A stretch of DNA of 64,000 bases from Amphirosellinia nigrospora (Eukaryota; Ascomycota; Sordariomycetes; Xylariales; Xylariaceae). The DNA lies in NCBI GenBank assembly GCA_004123355.1, contig SCHM01000001.1:3030001-3094000 (forward strand). Reading direction: 5' to 3'. The position numbers and the translations under genes are program-made. The notes under the pieces are model-generated. The model had not been told where the DNA came from, made no database searches, and saw only the letters and a program-made list of their open reading frames with translations. This document shows, in pieces, positions 51,399 through 64,000 of this stretch (position 1 is the stretch's first letter; the number at the start of each line of letters is the position of its first letter).

Positions 51399-52274
51399 CT
51401 CATTTAATCAGATACAGAAGTAACAAGTGTACAGGTTCTTTACTGGCCATACGAAGTACGCTATGAAGAAGAAAGGTTACTTAAAAAGGCCAAGGGCGCG
51501 GAAGCTAGCGACGACAACCCCATTTCTGCCCCTGAAATACATGCTATAACTATATCGTCTGCCGACTATCCTGATCGGGTTTATCTATTTCATTTAGTAC
51601 CTACCTAATCATTTTCCAGACATGCCAGTGATCTTTTGGCATCATGCCTTAATAAGAGGGAGTTGCTTGAGACGAGGGAGAGTAGCATAAACATAGCTGT
51701 ACACGAGATCTCTTTAAAGTTAGAGCATTTTGTCTTGGAAAATCCCTCACGCTCAATGCTATACTCTTTATTGCGGGATTTGGTGTATTTGAACCCGCTG
51801 CAGTCCTTTCATTCAATATATCGTATTATGAGTTTAAATATGCATAGCGATGCCCATCCGCCGAAGTTACGGGGCGATAGAGCCGCTTAAAATAAAGAAG
51901 GCATATATGATTGATTAGATATTTAATCCTGCGCGGCCGTGGTACTAGCATTCATTGCAACATGTTCATATAAAAGCAGTTACCTAGTTATGTCCCGGCT
52001 GGGTTTTCTAAATAATCCGAATGCTAAGAGGGCTGTGGTATATACGAGGCAACTCAGGCACCTCTTAAGACGGAAGCCGATACTTAAAGGTGTTAGCCTG
52101 GGCCTATTAGTGCCCAACACGTGCGCAAACATACCGCGGGACTATTTTAGGGTGAGGATTCATTTCAAGGTTGTTCAAGGTCTACTCTACCACATAGGTT
52201 TGAGTTTCCTATACCACAGTATGGATATAGTGCATTCTTGGCGCAGTGTTGAGACAGGATGTCGTTCACTCTGA
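51399..52274 (+). other. Series of weak AT-rich ORFs, possible gene remnant
   Basis: Three open frames follow each other on the plus strand. The first (51409-51608) reads YWPYEVRYEEERLLKKAKGA without a start. The second (51636-51890) contains NKRELLETRESSINIAVHEI and LRDLVYLNPLQSFHSIYRIM. The third is at 51939-52274. The sequences have protein-like composition but no family I recognise. They may be exons of a decayed or orphan gene. Confidence 0.2.
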
Positions 52275-55107
52275 AACTTATCAAATATGTAGAATGAAAA
52301 CTGAATCTCATGATCAAGGGACATAGAGAGGGCAAAGATCTACATTTTGAATTCGTGAAAGTCACGATAGCAGTCCTGCCCCTACTTGTGTCAACGCGGC
52401 TTGTGCATGTTTTCCTCGGTAAGACAACCATGTAAACGCAGAACGGCAAAGAGGGTGACGATCGGAGGCAATGCTTCTTCATAGCGGCTCAACAAGACGC
52501 CGGTACTTCGGTACTTCCCGTTCTCCATTCGCACGAACATATACATGCGTGTTAACTCGGCACGGACTCTTCTCTAGCCAGGTGGCTGGGAGCTACGGTT
52601 CAGGGCGGTAGATACTTGAATAGGGGTACTATCTGCTTGCTCTACACCTGGAGAACGTCGTAAAATTGAGAATTGATGCAACGTCACGTAGGAAGATAAA
52701 AGAAAAAAACTTGACTTCATATCTCACTCCCTCGATAATGGAGATGCTGGAAATATGTAACGGAGTGGTTCGTCGTGAAGATTGTTGAATTGGCGAGGAG
52801 TAATAATACTCGCTGCATACCGAGTGGGTAGGAAAGGCCAGGTGGTACACGGTAGGGAAGCATAACTTTCTTGGCACATGCAAAAATAGAATCGACGAGA
52901 CCGTGATCAACTACAGTGATATATGAGAAACGTATTGATAACACTCATCTACCTCAAAACTACCCAATTCCGGTAGAGGGAATAGAGTTGAAGGTTACAT
53001 TGGTTCTGCAGCGCAGCTCATGTGCGCAACCCCACCCTAGATGCTTGAGAAAAATGAGATGACCATCTGTGTGTCATGCACCGAACTCCTTGCATGGCTC
53101 CGCGGTTGTATAGAGCATTGGTATATAGCTATCGTAGTGTTGTGGAGGTAGGGAATGGAGATTATAGGTCGTCTTAAGTTAAGCATCCTGGTCCATCGCG
53201 AACAGAGTAAATAAACAGACCCCTTGGCACATGTTCATGAAACAGCATTACTCGCATATAACCGTGAGTCGCTGGCAGGGTCATGTAGTCGAATAGATGC
53301 TAAAAAGATGCTAAAAAGATGCAAAAAAGATGATGTGGGAAAGAGACCGGATACCGTATGGCAGAATCATGGTGGATATGAGCTTACTTGAAAAGTCACA
53401 TAGGACCAGGGCTATAGTGCAGACGAACTGAGGTAAGCAGGTGAGGCGCTTTTACAAGACGACAAAACTATGGCTGTATCTGTATGGCCTTTCCGGTGCG
53501 CCACAAGACTGGGTGGGATTCGAATCCGGGCATTGTGGGCAGTGACTTTTTGTCTCTACCCTCTCCCTCAAGAGCCACACCCCCTTTATATCAAAACACC
53601 CCCCTCCCATCCATCCCCCCCCAGCCCAGTGCGCATCCAGTCGATATGTACAGGCAAGGAGCTAGGATGTGGGAGATAATGTGTTGTGTGCTTTGTTATA
53701 GTACACCCACACAGACACTACCTAGTAAGTAGAACTCGGGACTTGATGCAAGTCACTGGCAGAGCAGCAATCCCTCAAATGCTGGACCCCTGGTATACAT
53801 TGCATTCACATCGCTCAGATGCCCCTTCGTAGGTCCTAGACTGCATACTCCGGAGGCATCTTCGTAGCAGCACTATGAATACTAGGGTGGGTGTTGGTGT
53901 GGGAGGACTTGACCTCGTATGTACTGCACGCTTGCGTCTGTTCTCTGTTTTGATTTTCCTCTATGTGCCCCTGCGACGATCATGGAGATTAAATTACTTC
54001 AGGTTGCCTGAATACTACACCTATGTATAATACCGCCGGGTAGGTCTTGCTATACCTCGCACGTCTCATCTTCCACAGAAACGGATACATCAACTAGTGT
54101 CGAGGCCGAGAAAGGTACCTCTACCTACGTAACTTGTATCCACACGCCCATGTCCACCCATTTTACCCTCTTCATCTGCTAGCAACGGTTATTACTATAA
54201 TAATTCAACGGTCGGAGACTGGTGCTGGCTTAGCCCCGGTGAGTTTGATTTCTCTTTTTAGGCGCTCAGTCTCGCTCACTCTCCAGCTCCAACTAATCGC
54301 ATACATAGACTAGTATATCCGTCCATCTGGGTATCAAATTGTCGGCCGCTTTTTGCTTTATTTTCTTCGTTTGAGTTTTTTCTCGCCGAATCTTAATCAC
54401 GCTCGTTTTCTGTCGTTGACTGGTCTCTCGCGAACCTTATACATGTATTAAACTCAATTCCACCACTCCGGCACGGCAGACCCTCACCATTCGCTTGCCA
54501 GTCTTATTCTGCTACCTGGTCCAAATTGCGCCGCGTCTTAACACAAGAGTCGTAGCCAGTCATCCCCCCTCTTTCTGGCCTATGAGACTTGGGCTAGACA
54601 ATTGGGTCTATTTATCTACCTACCCGACAACCAACCATTTGATCGCTTCATCCCTCACTCTCACCGAGCGTCGGCTGGCGCATCGCATAGGAGCGCAGAG
54701 CATTCTACTCACAACTACAACGCCTTCACGGGAGAGTCGTTCGTCAAACCTCTTCAGCGTCGGACTAATAATAGGTTACCGGTTGGACATCCCTCGCCTT
54801 TTTTTGGTTATTCGTCCTTTCTCTGGCAACACGCGCGTAAACTTAGGATCTACGACGAGGCTCAAAGTTAAAAATCGGAACAGCCACACTGCGCCAACAG
54901 TTAGGTTGGCCCGTCTATCTTACTTTGCCACAACTCAGCAGTTGGACGTGAGAGACGCACACACCAGGAGCCGGGGTGTTGGCCTTCAACAAAACAATAT
55001 TCGACTTATTTCCATTAGCTGGAAACTCATACGTGGATAGCCATATTTTGCATCCATTTATGGTTCTGCTGTCTTTGTGACAGCGACCATCTCGACATTC
55101 CGTCTTC
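52275..55107. other. Gene-poor stretch leading into the grainyhead gene promoter
   Basis: No gene is supported. From about 54.2 kb the plus strand becomes pyrimidine-rich, as expected for the promoter and 5' UTR of the gene at 55108. The open frame at 54495-55040 has no recognisable content and probably lies in that 5' UTR. Confidence 0.45.
53294..53332. repeat. Tandem 11-mer AGATGCTAAAA, about 3.5 copies
   Basis: Consecutive AGATGCTAAAA units, the last slightly diverged, lie in non-coding sequence. Confidence 0.8.
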
Positions 55108-58100
55108 ATGTTCCGCCAAAGGTGAGTGACCATCATCCGACTTCTACCTCCCCACTCAAATACCCAGCACCCGAGCACCCCAAGCACCAAAACAACCGAT
55201 TATGCGGGCGCGCACATACGCGTTCATGTAGTTTGACATTGTGACGTATTTCTGGATCGATCTCACAGAGGCCATCAGACGATCTTACCGTCATCTTGAC
55301 CGCGACCGCCACGGCTGGGTCTCGTAACCACGGTGATCTCACGACCAGCGACGTGCCTGTTTACTTCAATATAGCCACATGGTCATTCATGTGCTTGACC
55401 CTTGTCGTTTATGCTTTTTATGCCTCGGTACTTGCTCTATGCCTTGCTAACGTGCCTTGTGCTTGTAGAACTAGCTCACAGAAGCCCGGCGATGAACTGC
55501 TCGCCCACTTTCGACAACAGTTTCCGGAGGTCAGCACATCAGGACCAGCAGCATCTACCGCAGCCACCCGGCCTGCCTTGGCAGCAGCAAACAACCCGAT
55601 CCTCGGTCCGGCAGGCCCAGAGCGGTACGTGTAACCCCTCTCTCTATATTGATACATTCTACGACTTTCCTTGCGTCTTATCCTCTATTCATGAGCATTC
55701 CCCCTCCCTCCTGTTTTTCTTTGATGGGGGGGTTGGATAAGGCGGGCCAGGCGATCACGCTTAACTAGCTGAAGACAACCAGCTACTTGGCTTACATTGC
55801 GCGGGGTAACTCGGACAGCCCACCTCCTACGATGTCTTATTACCGCGACTACAACATGCTACTTTGGAGATTCAACCACCCCACGCTAATAGAATCAAAC
55901 TTCAAATTAAAACAAAAACGAAGACAAACAGCAACTAACCAGGCAATGGCATTTCTAGACACCAAAATGCGGGCCAAGATGCGTTTCGGGATCAAGACCC
56001 CACGCCGCGGGCTTCTGCTGCTGAGTGGAGATTTTCGCCTTCGCTGATAGACACCAATTCTTTCTCATTCGCTACGTTCGCCAACCAGCACCCAGGCTAC
56101 TACACACCTACTCCTGGCGGGACGAACACCCTCTACCATCACCAGGCCGGCGACTTACACACGCCGTCCCTGGGACTGGCCATGGGCCTTAGCCCCCCGT
56201 TGTCTCTTCCACGAGCGACGGTACTATTCACGCCGGCCATAGTTTGATGGATATGTCGCAATTCCAACCTGCTATGGGCGCACCAGTTCCATCCGCCGTT
56301 TAACCCATTTATTCAACCGGCGCCCCAGCCACAGTCCTTTCCGCCATCGTCCTTGATCCACCTTGATACCGGCTACGAGACAATGGACCATGATGGGTCT
56401 CCCATTAGCTCCGGGCGCGGTTGACCACATGGGTTCTATGGATGCCACTTTCCACTCTCAATCGCCGCCAATGCTAGGGTACCAGCACACGCGGTTTGGT
56501 GCCCCATGGCCAATGGCGCTCCCGTCCTCGGCAGACAAGTTCCGTTTCACCTGCACTCTAAATGCCCCCACCGCTATGTAAACACCACGATGAGATCCCG
56601 GTGACGTACCTCAACAAGGGGCAGGCGTATACGTTGGCCGTCCTGGACACCAAATCGACTTCGCCCGCTCCCGGGCACCAAATTCCGAACCTTTGTTCGT
56701 ATCTCCTTCGAAGACGAGCAGCAACGGCAGAGGCCCGGTAGCTGCTGGGCTCTGTGGAAGGAAGGCCGGGGACTAGCGAAGCACATCATCGTGAGGGAAG
56801 CTCCAAGCTGTCGAGTACGTCGAAGCAGGACATCTGGCCGAAGGGGATGATAAAAGAACGAGAATCGAACTAGAGTCATCGTCCTTTGATGGATTCTGTG
56901 TTACTTGGACACCCGGTATTACCAGGCGTGTGGTCGAGTGTAACATTGCGTTCCGTTTTAACTTTCTGTCTATTCGATCAGTCATTCAAAGAGCGCGTGA
57001 AAGGTATTCCGGTGCGACTTTGCGCAAAAAACGAGTGTCATATCCACCGCTGAGTCTTCTCCTACTGATCCCTTCTCCGAAATATGCTATTGCAAAGTAA
57101 AGCTATTTCGAGATCACGGTGCGGAGAGAAAGCTGTCCAACGATATAGCCCATGTCAAAAAAACAATCGACAAGCTGAAGCAGCAAATTGCACAGGCAGA
57201 AAACGGGGGAAGGACTTCGGGAAACGGAAACGAGGAAGTGCACAAAGTAAGGGCCAAGATCATCAGCGGCCTGGCAAGGCCCCCAAACACAAACGTACCT
57301 GGTCTCTGTCTTCGGCAAGCTCCGCAGACGGTGGTGGTGGGGTACATCCGCGACCATCTCTTGAAGATGATTTAAACTTTAAACTTCAAACACTACAGGA
57401 CATGTTTACGAGTACCCGCCCCATGAGCTTTCTCTACTTGCGGGGGACGACCTCGATGACCCGGATCTTCACCCCGTCAGTCTCCCTGGGGAATCGGTCG
57501 ACTTATCGAAGGCAGATTCCAAGGATGTTGCAGCCTGGCAGGCTCGCAGTGCGAGAAACTCGGTCGCCGAATCTTCCTTGGTTTCACCTTCGCCTAGCTC
57601 AGCATCTTTGCATTCGCAAGCTGCAGGCGCCGCACCGTGGGCCGAAAAACAAGGTATAAGTAGCGAGCCACGCCCGTTGGCGGATCAACCTATCAAGGTC
57701 GCCAAGACCGACGATGCCGGCAACCTAAGTGGTTGGATCGAAGCGCTCGGGGTAGACCCGACCTACAAGCCACCGGCCGAGAACCCAGTCAAGCCCGCCG
57801 CATGTTTCTACGTCGCGCGACGGGAGTCGATAACTGCGGACGAGCGTACATTATACAAGGCAGTATACCTAATGGAACGCAGCCTTTCTCACTTCATATC
57901 TCAGATTATTAGCAAATGGAAACTCGACGCTACTAGAACCCAGCGAGCCGTGCATATCCTCGGGAACGGCTTGGAAGTCGACATGGATGATGATGTGATA
58001 CGGGAATTATCGGAAGGTCAGGACATGATCCTGGAGGTTGCCGAGATAGATGTCAAAGTGCCACAGACGAAACCAGAGTGGGACATGATGGCGGTTGATG

Positions 58101-58186
58101 CTTCGGAAGGCGACGGGAATTCGGCACACAGCGCGTATCGTACAACGACAACTTACGAACTACGATACTTGGTCAACGGGGGTTGA
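55108..58186 (+). CDS. Grainyhead/CP2-type transcription factor (fungal GrhA), frameshifted
   Basis: Fungal grainyhead-like factors carry an immunoglobulin-fold CP2 DNA-binding domain, and the Neurospora homolog acts in cell-wall remodelling and conidial separation. Exon 1 (55108-55121, MFRQ plus part of an Arg codon) joins exon 2 (55469-55624, TSSQKPGDELLAHFRQQFPE) and exon 3 from 55959 (RHQNAGQDAFRDQDPTPRAS, EWRFSPSLIDTNSFSFATFA). The CP2 domain follows: KFRFTCTLNAPTAM, DEIPVTYLNKGQAYTLAVLD, RTFVRISFEDEQQRQRPGSC, WALWKEGRGLAKHIIVRE, SSSFDGFCVTWTPGI, RVKGIPVRLCAK and YCKVKLFRDHGAERKLSNDI. Then come KRTWSLSSASSADGG and an intact C-terminal region, YKAVYLMERSLSHFISQIIS, WKLDATRTQRAVHILGNGLE and DDVIRELSEGQDMILEVAEI. 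About eight to ten frame changes are needed between 56.2 and 57.6 kb. The last about 200 codons (57578-58186) are uninterrupted. Content and order are complete. Confidence 0.88.
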
Positions 58187-61100
58187 AATTGTGGTGCGAG
58201 CGTAGGTTGGGGTTAACGATTATCGATGTAATCGACTTAATGAACATACGACTACGGCGGATTTCCTTGAGTTCACGGCGTTCGGGCGGGTATGCTTAAA
58301 GATACCAGCTCCTTTAGGGGCCGCTTGGTTCCTTTGTTAAGTTTTTTTTCGAGTTCAATACATTGCGATGGTCAATAGATGGGAAACGAAGCGGTGCTTC
58401 GACGATCTGCATGGCGAATATGTTTGCAAGACATCCTTACATACTTACACATACCCACTTAAACTTTTAACAAGAGAATACTCGTGTCTTGCTAGCAGAC
58501 ATATCCACCATATATCTTATCTTGGTTCCTATTTACCTTTGACCACTGGGTATCGTCGATGGAGTTCTGATGGCTCTATCCGGGCTACTATGTCTGATAC
58601 TAACATTCCCGTAACCGCAAACTGTCATGACAGAGAATTATGAAACTGAATTGATCGAACCGTGACTTGCGATGGATCGGACCGCCCCGACCAGCGAATT
58701 AAACCATCCAGTTGGCCGCTACCTGTCATGCGAACTCTGCATTAGACCTTGTTCACTAAGAGGGGCTCATTATTATCAACCGAGGCCGTCAAACGATTAG
58801 CCCTTCAAACGCGCTTCTCATTAAAGCCATTAGTGAAATGGGTAAGGAGTGTCCGAAGGGCCGGGGTATGGTATGGCTGAATGGAGCAATTTCCGCGTGC
58901 TGTCCCGCTGTGCCGGGCGAGCGAACAGGCGAACTCTTGACCCCTGCTCCCACCGTGACGTCGTGTCGCAGGGGAGTACGCGCCTACACTAGAACACCGG
59001 TCTAGACTCTGCTGAAGCCAGCCCTAGAGCGTTGGGCATGTCAGCTCAGCAGCACTCTCCAGCGCATACCTCCAACAGATGCCCATGAGCCACGACTAAG
59101 TAGATACTTACTTAAGGTACCTGCATGCCTCTGATCCCCCTACACTGCACCCCTACACCCCTACGCCCCAAACCCCTACTCGCCTGTATGCACCGAGGGT
59201 ACACCACATGAAGGCCTAGACTCGACTCGACAGCATTGACATCTACTTTTGGTTGATTGGTATAGACTGTTATCTGCTTACATATAGGCAGCCACCTATC
59301 CACCTATCTAGCGATGGCGCGACGATGAAGAAGAGAATGCGGCGCATCCTATATCGGCACGCCTTTTCCTACCATCCCTATCATCCTTCGGATCTATAGT
59401 AGAGTAAGTACTGTACAGTAGCGAAAGTGGTGCTTGAGACGGATCTGAGGCCATCCATCGCTAGTGGATTCCATGCCTTCCATGGGTCACGCGGATCTGG
59501 TCCGGAGATATTCATCCGGCTAGATGATCAATCTAGCATCTGAGCAGCCTGGGTCTCTGGGCCTGGGCATCTCCCCCGCAATCATGAAACATGAAACGGG
59601 CCTTCGAGAAATCGCTGTCAGTATAATAAGCGTGCCGACTGGATGATTGGCAGTTGCGCCATCGATTCGGAAATTAAACATCGACATTCTCACTGTTGTC
59701 ACGACGTGAGCACACGTACGCTACCTACTGTATCTATCTGTCTTCTTGACTCCCGGCTAGAACGGCGGCGACTCCAATCCACAGGATAATGGCAGATGGA
59801 GCAAGTTGCGTTCTACAGTAGGGTTGAAGATGTTTGTCGCTAGCATCCGTTTCGTCGGTGAGGTGCTTATCGAGAGTAGGTATGCACTCGGAACACCACG
59901 CGCGTTAGAAGAGCAACAGCATTGTATAATAAAGGATGAGAGCGCGGATACGCCCCTACATATATCATACCCACGATGTATCATTACATACTATGGTACG
60001 TCGTCTGGGGTGGATTTAGCATATCGGCTTCATTTCGACCAAATTTACCCTTCTCGCGTTCACTAGAACATATTTGTCCAATCATTCAGTTTCTCTACCT
60101 GAACTATCTAGTTGTCGAGTTATTTTAAACCACGCTACCCATCTAGTAGTGGCTACAGTCGCGACCACAAATAGGTGCTTGCCAGCGTAGTAAATCACTC
60201 AGGGAAGGGCTCGCGTAGCTAAAACTGCGATAGATGTCAGGTGGGATACAAGGAAGTACATAATTATTATTTACACTCAAGGAGATCAATAAATACAGTC
60301 TGCTCGTTGATACTCTCAGCCTTAAAGCCAACATCTTCTTCAGCCATGGCCGCTTACAGTACATAATACCTCCGAGGTCCTCCCTGCACGGCTGCATATC
60401 CCGAATATCTCCGTCTCGGTACCGACCTATCTGCATCATTTACATGTTATGCACCCACTAGCAGCTAATCAACACGCCTTACCTCGCAGCTTGCCAGCTA
60501 ACCACCACTAACTTCCTACTTGACCCTTTCCGACACACGGAAGCACAATAGTCTCACTAGTCGTATGCCATCGTACGATCATGATATTATCAGCATGATC
60601 AGTCCGCCACGACATACTCATGCCGCAGGAGTGGCTTGACGCACCCTGGGCTAGTGACTGGAATAGCCCGAGACCAGAAAGACCCCTGCGCCAAGCATCA
60701 ACGGTGCGGCTAACTACTGCAACTGCTCGAGCCGGTCGACATGGGTAATGGGTAGCCGTCGCTAGTTACTTACTTGCCATAGTCCCATCGTCCATCGTCC
60801 ATCGTCCATCGTGCCTAGGTAACGTGTAAGTATGCACTCTCTTCAGGCCACGTTGGTACGATCCCAACGGTCATGCTGACGGCGACAACCAATGGGCGGC
60901 AATCAAAGTGTTTGCCTTTGCGATATATGACTATCTCTCTCTCCCTATGAGTGCCACCCTATTATCATTCGCTTTCAAACCCTCTTGAAGTGTAGAAAGA
61001 CGTCCACGCCCTCGTCATGCACCTGTGATACCCAAATGAGTCTAGTACAAGGTTCCCTCGCGCGTTCTACCGTTCTACCGTTCTGAGACACAGTGGGCAG

Positions 61101-64000
61101 TCGGCCGGGTTGAGACTCGACCACGAGCGCGCGAGATACGGATCAATGAATGGAAGCCCACGATAGACTGTATACATGTGGTGTCTGTGATGGTGTTCCG
61201 ACCGAACCCTGCGGCGAAGGTGGCACCATCTTGCATGACACTTTAGGCTACGGCGGGTGCTGCAGCTTACTGCCAATTACGACCCAAGTGCCAGCACCCT
61301 CGTTGCGTTGCGAGCCAGATAATCTAAGACACCATCGCCCACACAGTCACGCCTCATCACCTACCTAACGAACTTTGCTGGAGGCTGGGGCGCCGGGTGG
61401 ATCCCCGGCTTTGCCCCCTTAAGTCACAGTTTGCCGACCGACCGCGTGGCAGTGACGGTTCCCTAACATCGTGTCGCCGGAGTCCCGATTCCAGCAAATG
61501 CCAGAACACAGCAGATGCTGTCAAAGAATGCATGACATGCTTGGCTTGCAGTTTGGTCGTGCAACGAACGTAATGATCACCAGGAGACTTACGTGGCCGC
61601 ATACCAAGTCAACTTTCCCTGTGCGTTACACATCTGCGTGGCCCGTCGGGGGGGGGGTTACCGAGGGGCTCAATAGTAATCATGGCGGTTTGGAAGGAGG
61701 CCTCACCGGGACCACGTGAAATCATCACAACAACGTCGTCTGCATGTCTCATCTTGACGCTTCCAATGAGAGCTGGCGACGGGACGCTTCCAGCCAACCC
61801 GGCGGGTGGAGGTTTGAGGTCGAAGCCGCTCGCTTTCGCCACAGTGGCTCAATGCGAGCTAACTCCACGCGAGCCACTTACACTATTGAGCCTTAATGAC
61901 TCGGCGCTGGCTCCGGCCAATAAGGTTTTCAAGAACAAGGTCCTATCGCGAACAAGCGTTGACCACGATCGGCACATTGTGGCCGGTTTGTATACAGTAT
62001 GAGTTGGGGCGGGCGCCCACAGCTAAATGAGCCACAGTCGCTCCCATCACGCCCTGGGTAGCTACTTTATTCGGCCAGATTCGTGTGACGGCCTGCCGAT
62101 CACTGCCGTACAAGCCACAACCTCCGCAAGTGGATTCGGCAAAGTACAGGTGCGGGCGCTCAACAGGCATATTGCTCGTTTAATCCCGGCGGGCTGTCTC
62201 GATGGTGGTAGCGTAGCGGTCCCGGCACCAGAGACAAACCCAAGTTCGCCACACAGGCGAGAGACGTACCGACGCAGGCGAACTTACGGCTGTGGCCAAT
62301 GACTTTGCTCTATTACTCTCTATACTTTCCCCATCAGGCAGTCGAGGCCACGCGCCACACGCTCTTGTATGTAGAGTGTCCTACCTGCGGTCGCCCTCGA
62401 GTGGCCAAGTCATTTTCCTACGGCGGTTCTCGCTACCCAACCTTATCACGACCTCCCCAAGGCCGTATGAAAACCTCGCCGAGTCTTTGCTAAGAGCAAT
62501 GCAAGGAGCTCAAGAGTTGGAGATATCAGTCGCGTTTCGCCACCGATGCCGTAAGACTATGTGCAAAGGCCAGGTACCACGCTCTTGAGCGATGGGTCAA
62601 GCCTCGCGCACGATCAGGGTAGACCGACTATTGAGCGAAGCGTCCGTGGACCATCTTACCATCTTCATAGCTGATGCTGCGGCTGGTGTGCAGCAGAGTA
62701 CTCGTCTACGGTGATCGCAGAGACTGCTGCCGTTTACGGACTCGGTAGCGGGGGGAAGGTCGAGACCTTTTACTTGGGCTGCTGCTTGGGGAAATGGCTC
62801 GGCAACTACACTACAATTGATCCCGAAGGAGACAACTTCAGCCATTTCTCGGGTGCCCCTTATTCTCGTTCGTATTCATCAAAACTCTATCTCCACAAGG
62901 CCCACGCGCTTCTACACGACGAGAGCATTAAGCTGGGGGCTATCCGCAAATGGATGAGGGTAGTGTAAATACGATACCAGATGCTGATTCGCAGAAGAAA
63001 ATCGTACGAGCAACTCACGAGGGTCCTCGAGAGCGGGAGCGATCTGCACCGCTACTGTATGCGTGATGATGCGGTTCTGAACTCACAAGCTTCTATTCTG
63101 GAATCCGATCTCTGCCATCGATATATTACTATGGGGTATTCCAGCTTTTCCATGATTAGCTCATCTTGATTTTCCTTTGAATATCCCCATTGGTTTCTGT
63201 GATCTTCGACACACTAAAGCAGCAAAGGACGTGAATATACCCTCCAAGAGACGGACGTTGATGTTGGCATGTGACGTCATGGCCCACAGGGGCTTACCAG
63301 CCGTATCATGGCTCCGCTCGTCTGCAGCCAGCATATGCACCATAACTTTTCTCCAAACATGGCTGGAAATTGGAGAAATGGATAGTCAGGTCAACTGATG
63401 CATTCCGACGGGCAGTTGCAGCATTGTCGAGGCATGCATGCTCTTCGGATGTGAGCACAGTAATTCTGATAATGTGTCTCAACGAGCGTCCTCGCGTCAT
63501 CAGTTAGGTTACCCCTTTTAAAGTTCGGGCGAATGATAACCGACTTGGTTTTTTCTGGTAGCATCGGAGATAGGCAAGGTAGTGGCTTGTTGTGGCTGTG
63601 TTATTTCAGTCAGGTTACAATGTAACGGTCGACGGGGACGGCAACTAAGTTTTCTCATGCAAATAAGCTCGTAATAGGCAACGTAGTTTAGTGGCGTGTC
63701 GCCAACGAATCTCCCAAGGGGGTGCATTGTTGACGATCGATCTCTTTTTATATCTCCTGCAAGCCTACCGTAGGAACTCTCGTAGCTACCTTCAGAAGAC
63801 TCGTTGCTGCTATTGAGGCATCTTTTATGCTTTGCCTTTTTCATACTTTGTATGACGCCCGGGACTTGTTATTTTAGTGGCTATATCACAGGGTAATGGA
63901 TGACTTCGGTACAAGACATCATAGTTTTTGCACAAGGGACTTGAGCAAAAGTATCGGCTACATAGATAGAGATCCCGCGCTATTGATTGTTGGCCAACTC
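58187..64000. other. Terminal gene-poor stretch
   Basis: Nearly 5.8 kb with no supported gene. Some overlapping frames between 61.4 and 63.1 kb have higher GC and could belong to an unrecognised gene, but none shows a motif or consistent splicing. Short tandem repeats occur at 60785-60812, near 61,060 (CGTTCTAC units) and near 59,146 (CACCCCTA-like units). Confidence 0.45.
60785..60812. repeat. (CCATCGT)4 tandem repeat
   Basis: Four perfect heptamer copies lie in non-coding sequence. Confidence 0.9.

Noticed and set aside
53500-53545. GGATTCGAATCC palindrome resembling a tRNA T-arm
   Set aside because: Neither strand gives matching T-stem, anticodon and acceptor stems around it, so a tRNA gene is not supported.
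54495-55040. 181-codon plus-strand ORF upstream of the grainyhead gene
   Set aside because: It lacks motifs, lies in the pyrimidine-rich leader of the downstream gene and shows no splice link to it.
61471-62588. Cluster of GC-rich overlapping ORFs on both strands
   Set aside because: No frame shows a family motif or consistent exon structure, so no gene call was made.

Overview
This window is nuclear DNA of a filamentous ascomycete (Pezizomycotina, most likely a Sordariomycete). The evidence is short GT..AG introns of about 50-130 nt, fungal-type proteins (Zn2Cys6 regulator, HET-domain protein, fungal caspase-like protein, DUF3605 protein, fungal grainyhead factor), gene-dense housekeeping blocks and long gene-poor intergenic tracts. 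No rRNA, confident tRNA, CRISPR or intact transposon was found.

Layout. 3.0-4.5 kb holds an unrecognised broken gene on the minus strand. 5.8-20.9 kb is a compact housekeeping block: Nup82 (-), nuclear cap-binding protein CBP20 (+), mitoribosomal protein mL60 (-), TRAPP subunit Trs20/TRAPPC2 (+), histone H4 (-), the APC/C subunit Cdc27 (-), the ER targeting factor Snd2 (+), a DUF3605/Gig1 protein (-) and NADH-cytochrome b5 reductase (+). Several pairs are divergent and share short promoters. 23.4-25.2 kb holds an uncharacterised acidic, low-complexity protein gene. 26.4-32.0 kb looks like a cell-death/allorecognition locus: a caspase-like gene with a C-terminal homeodomain, running directly into a rhodanese-like domain, faces a HET-domain gene, with a hairpin-forming inverted repeat between them. 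34.0-35.7 kb holds an oxysterol-binding protein. 38.4-40.9 kb holds an intact 731-residue Zn2Cys6 transcription factor. From 40.9 to 55.1 kb I found no recognisable gene, only weak ORFs, short tandem repeats and one copy of a degenerate dispersed repeat. 55.1-58.2 kb holds a grainyhead/CP2-type transcription factor. 58.2-64 kb shows no supported gene.

The most striking general property is that coding quality is mosaic. Histone H4, mL60, CBP20, Snd2, cytochrome b5 reductase and the Zn2Cys6 factor assemble perfectly from their exons. Nup82, Cdc27, Trs20, the OSBP, Gig1, the 23.4-kb gene, the caspase/rhodanese locus, the HET gene and the grainyhead factor each need one to about ten single-base frame corrections, several of them at or next to G homopolymers. 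Since some of these genes are normally essential, consensus errors are the leading explanation, but true decay cannot be excluded from sequence alone. Coordinates of exons in the broken genes are therefore approximate.
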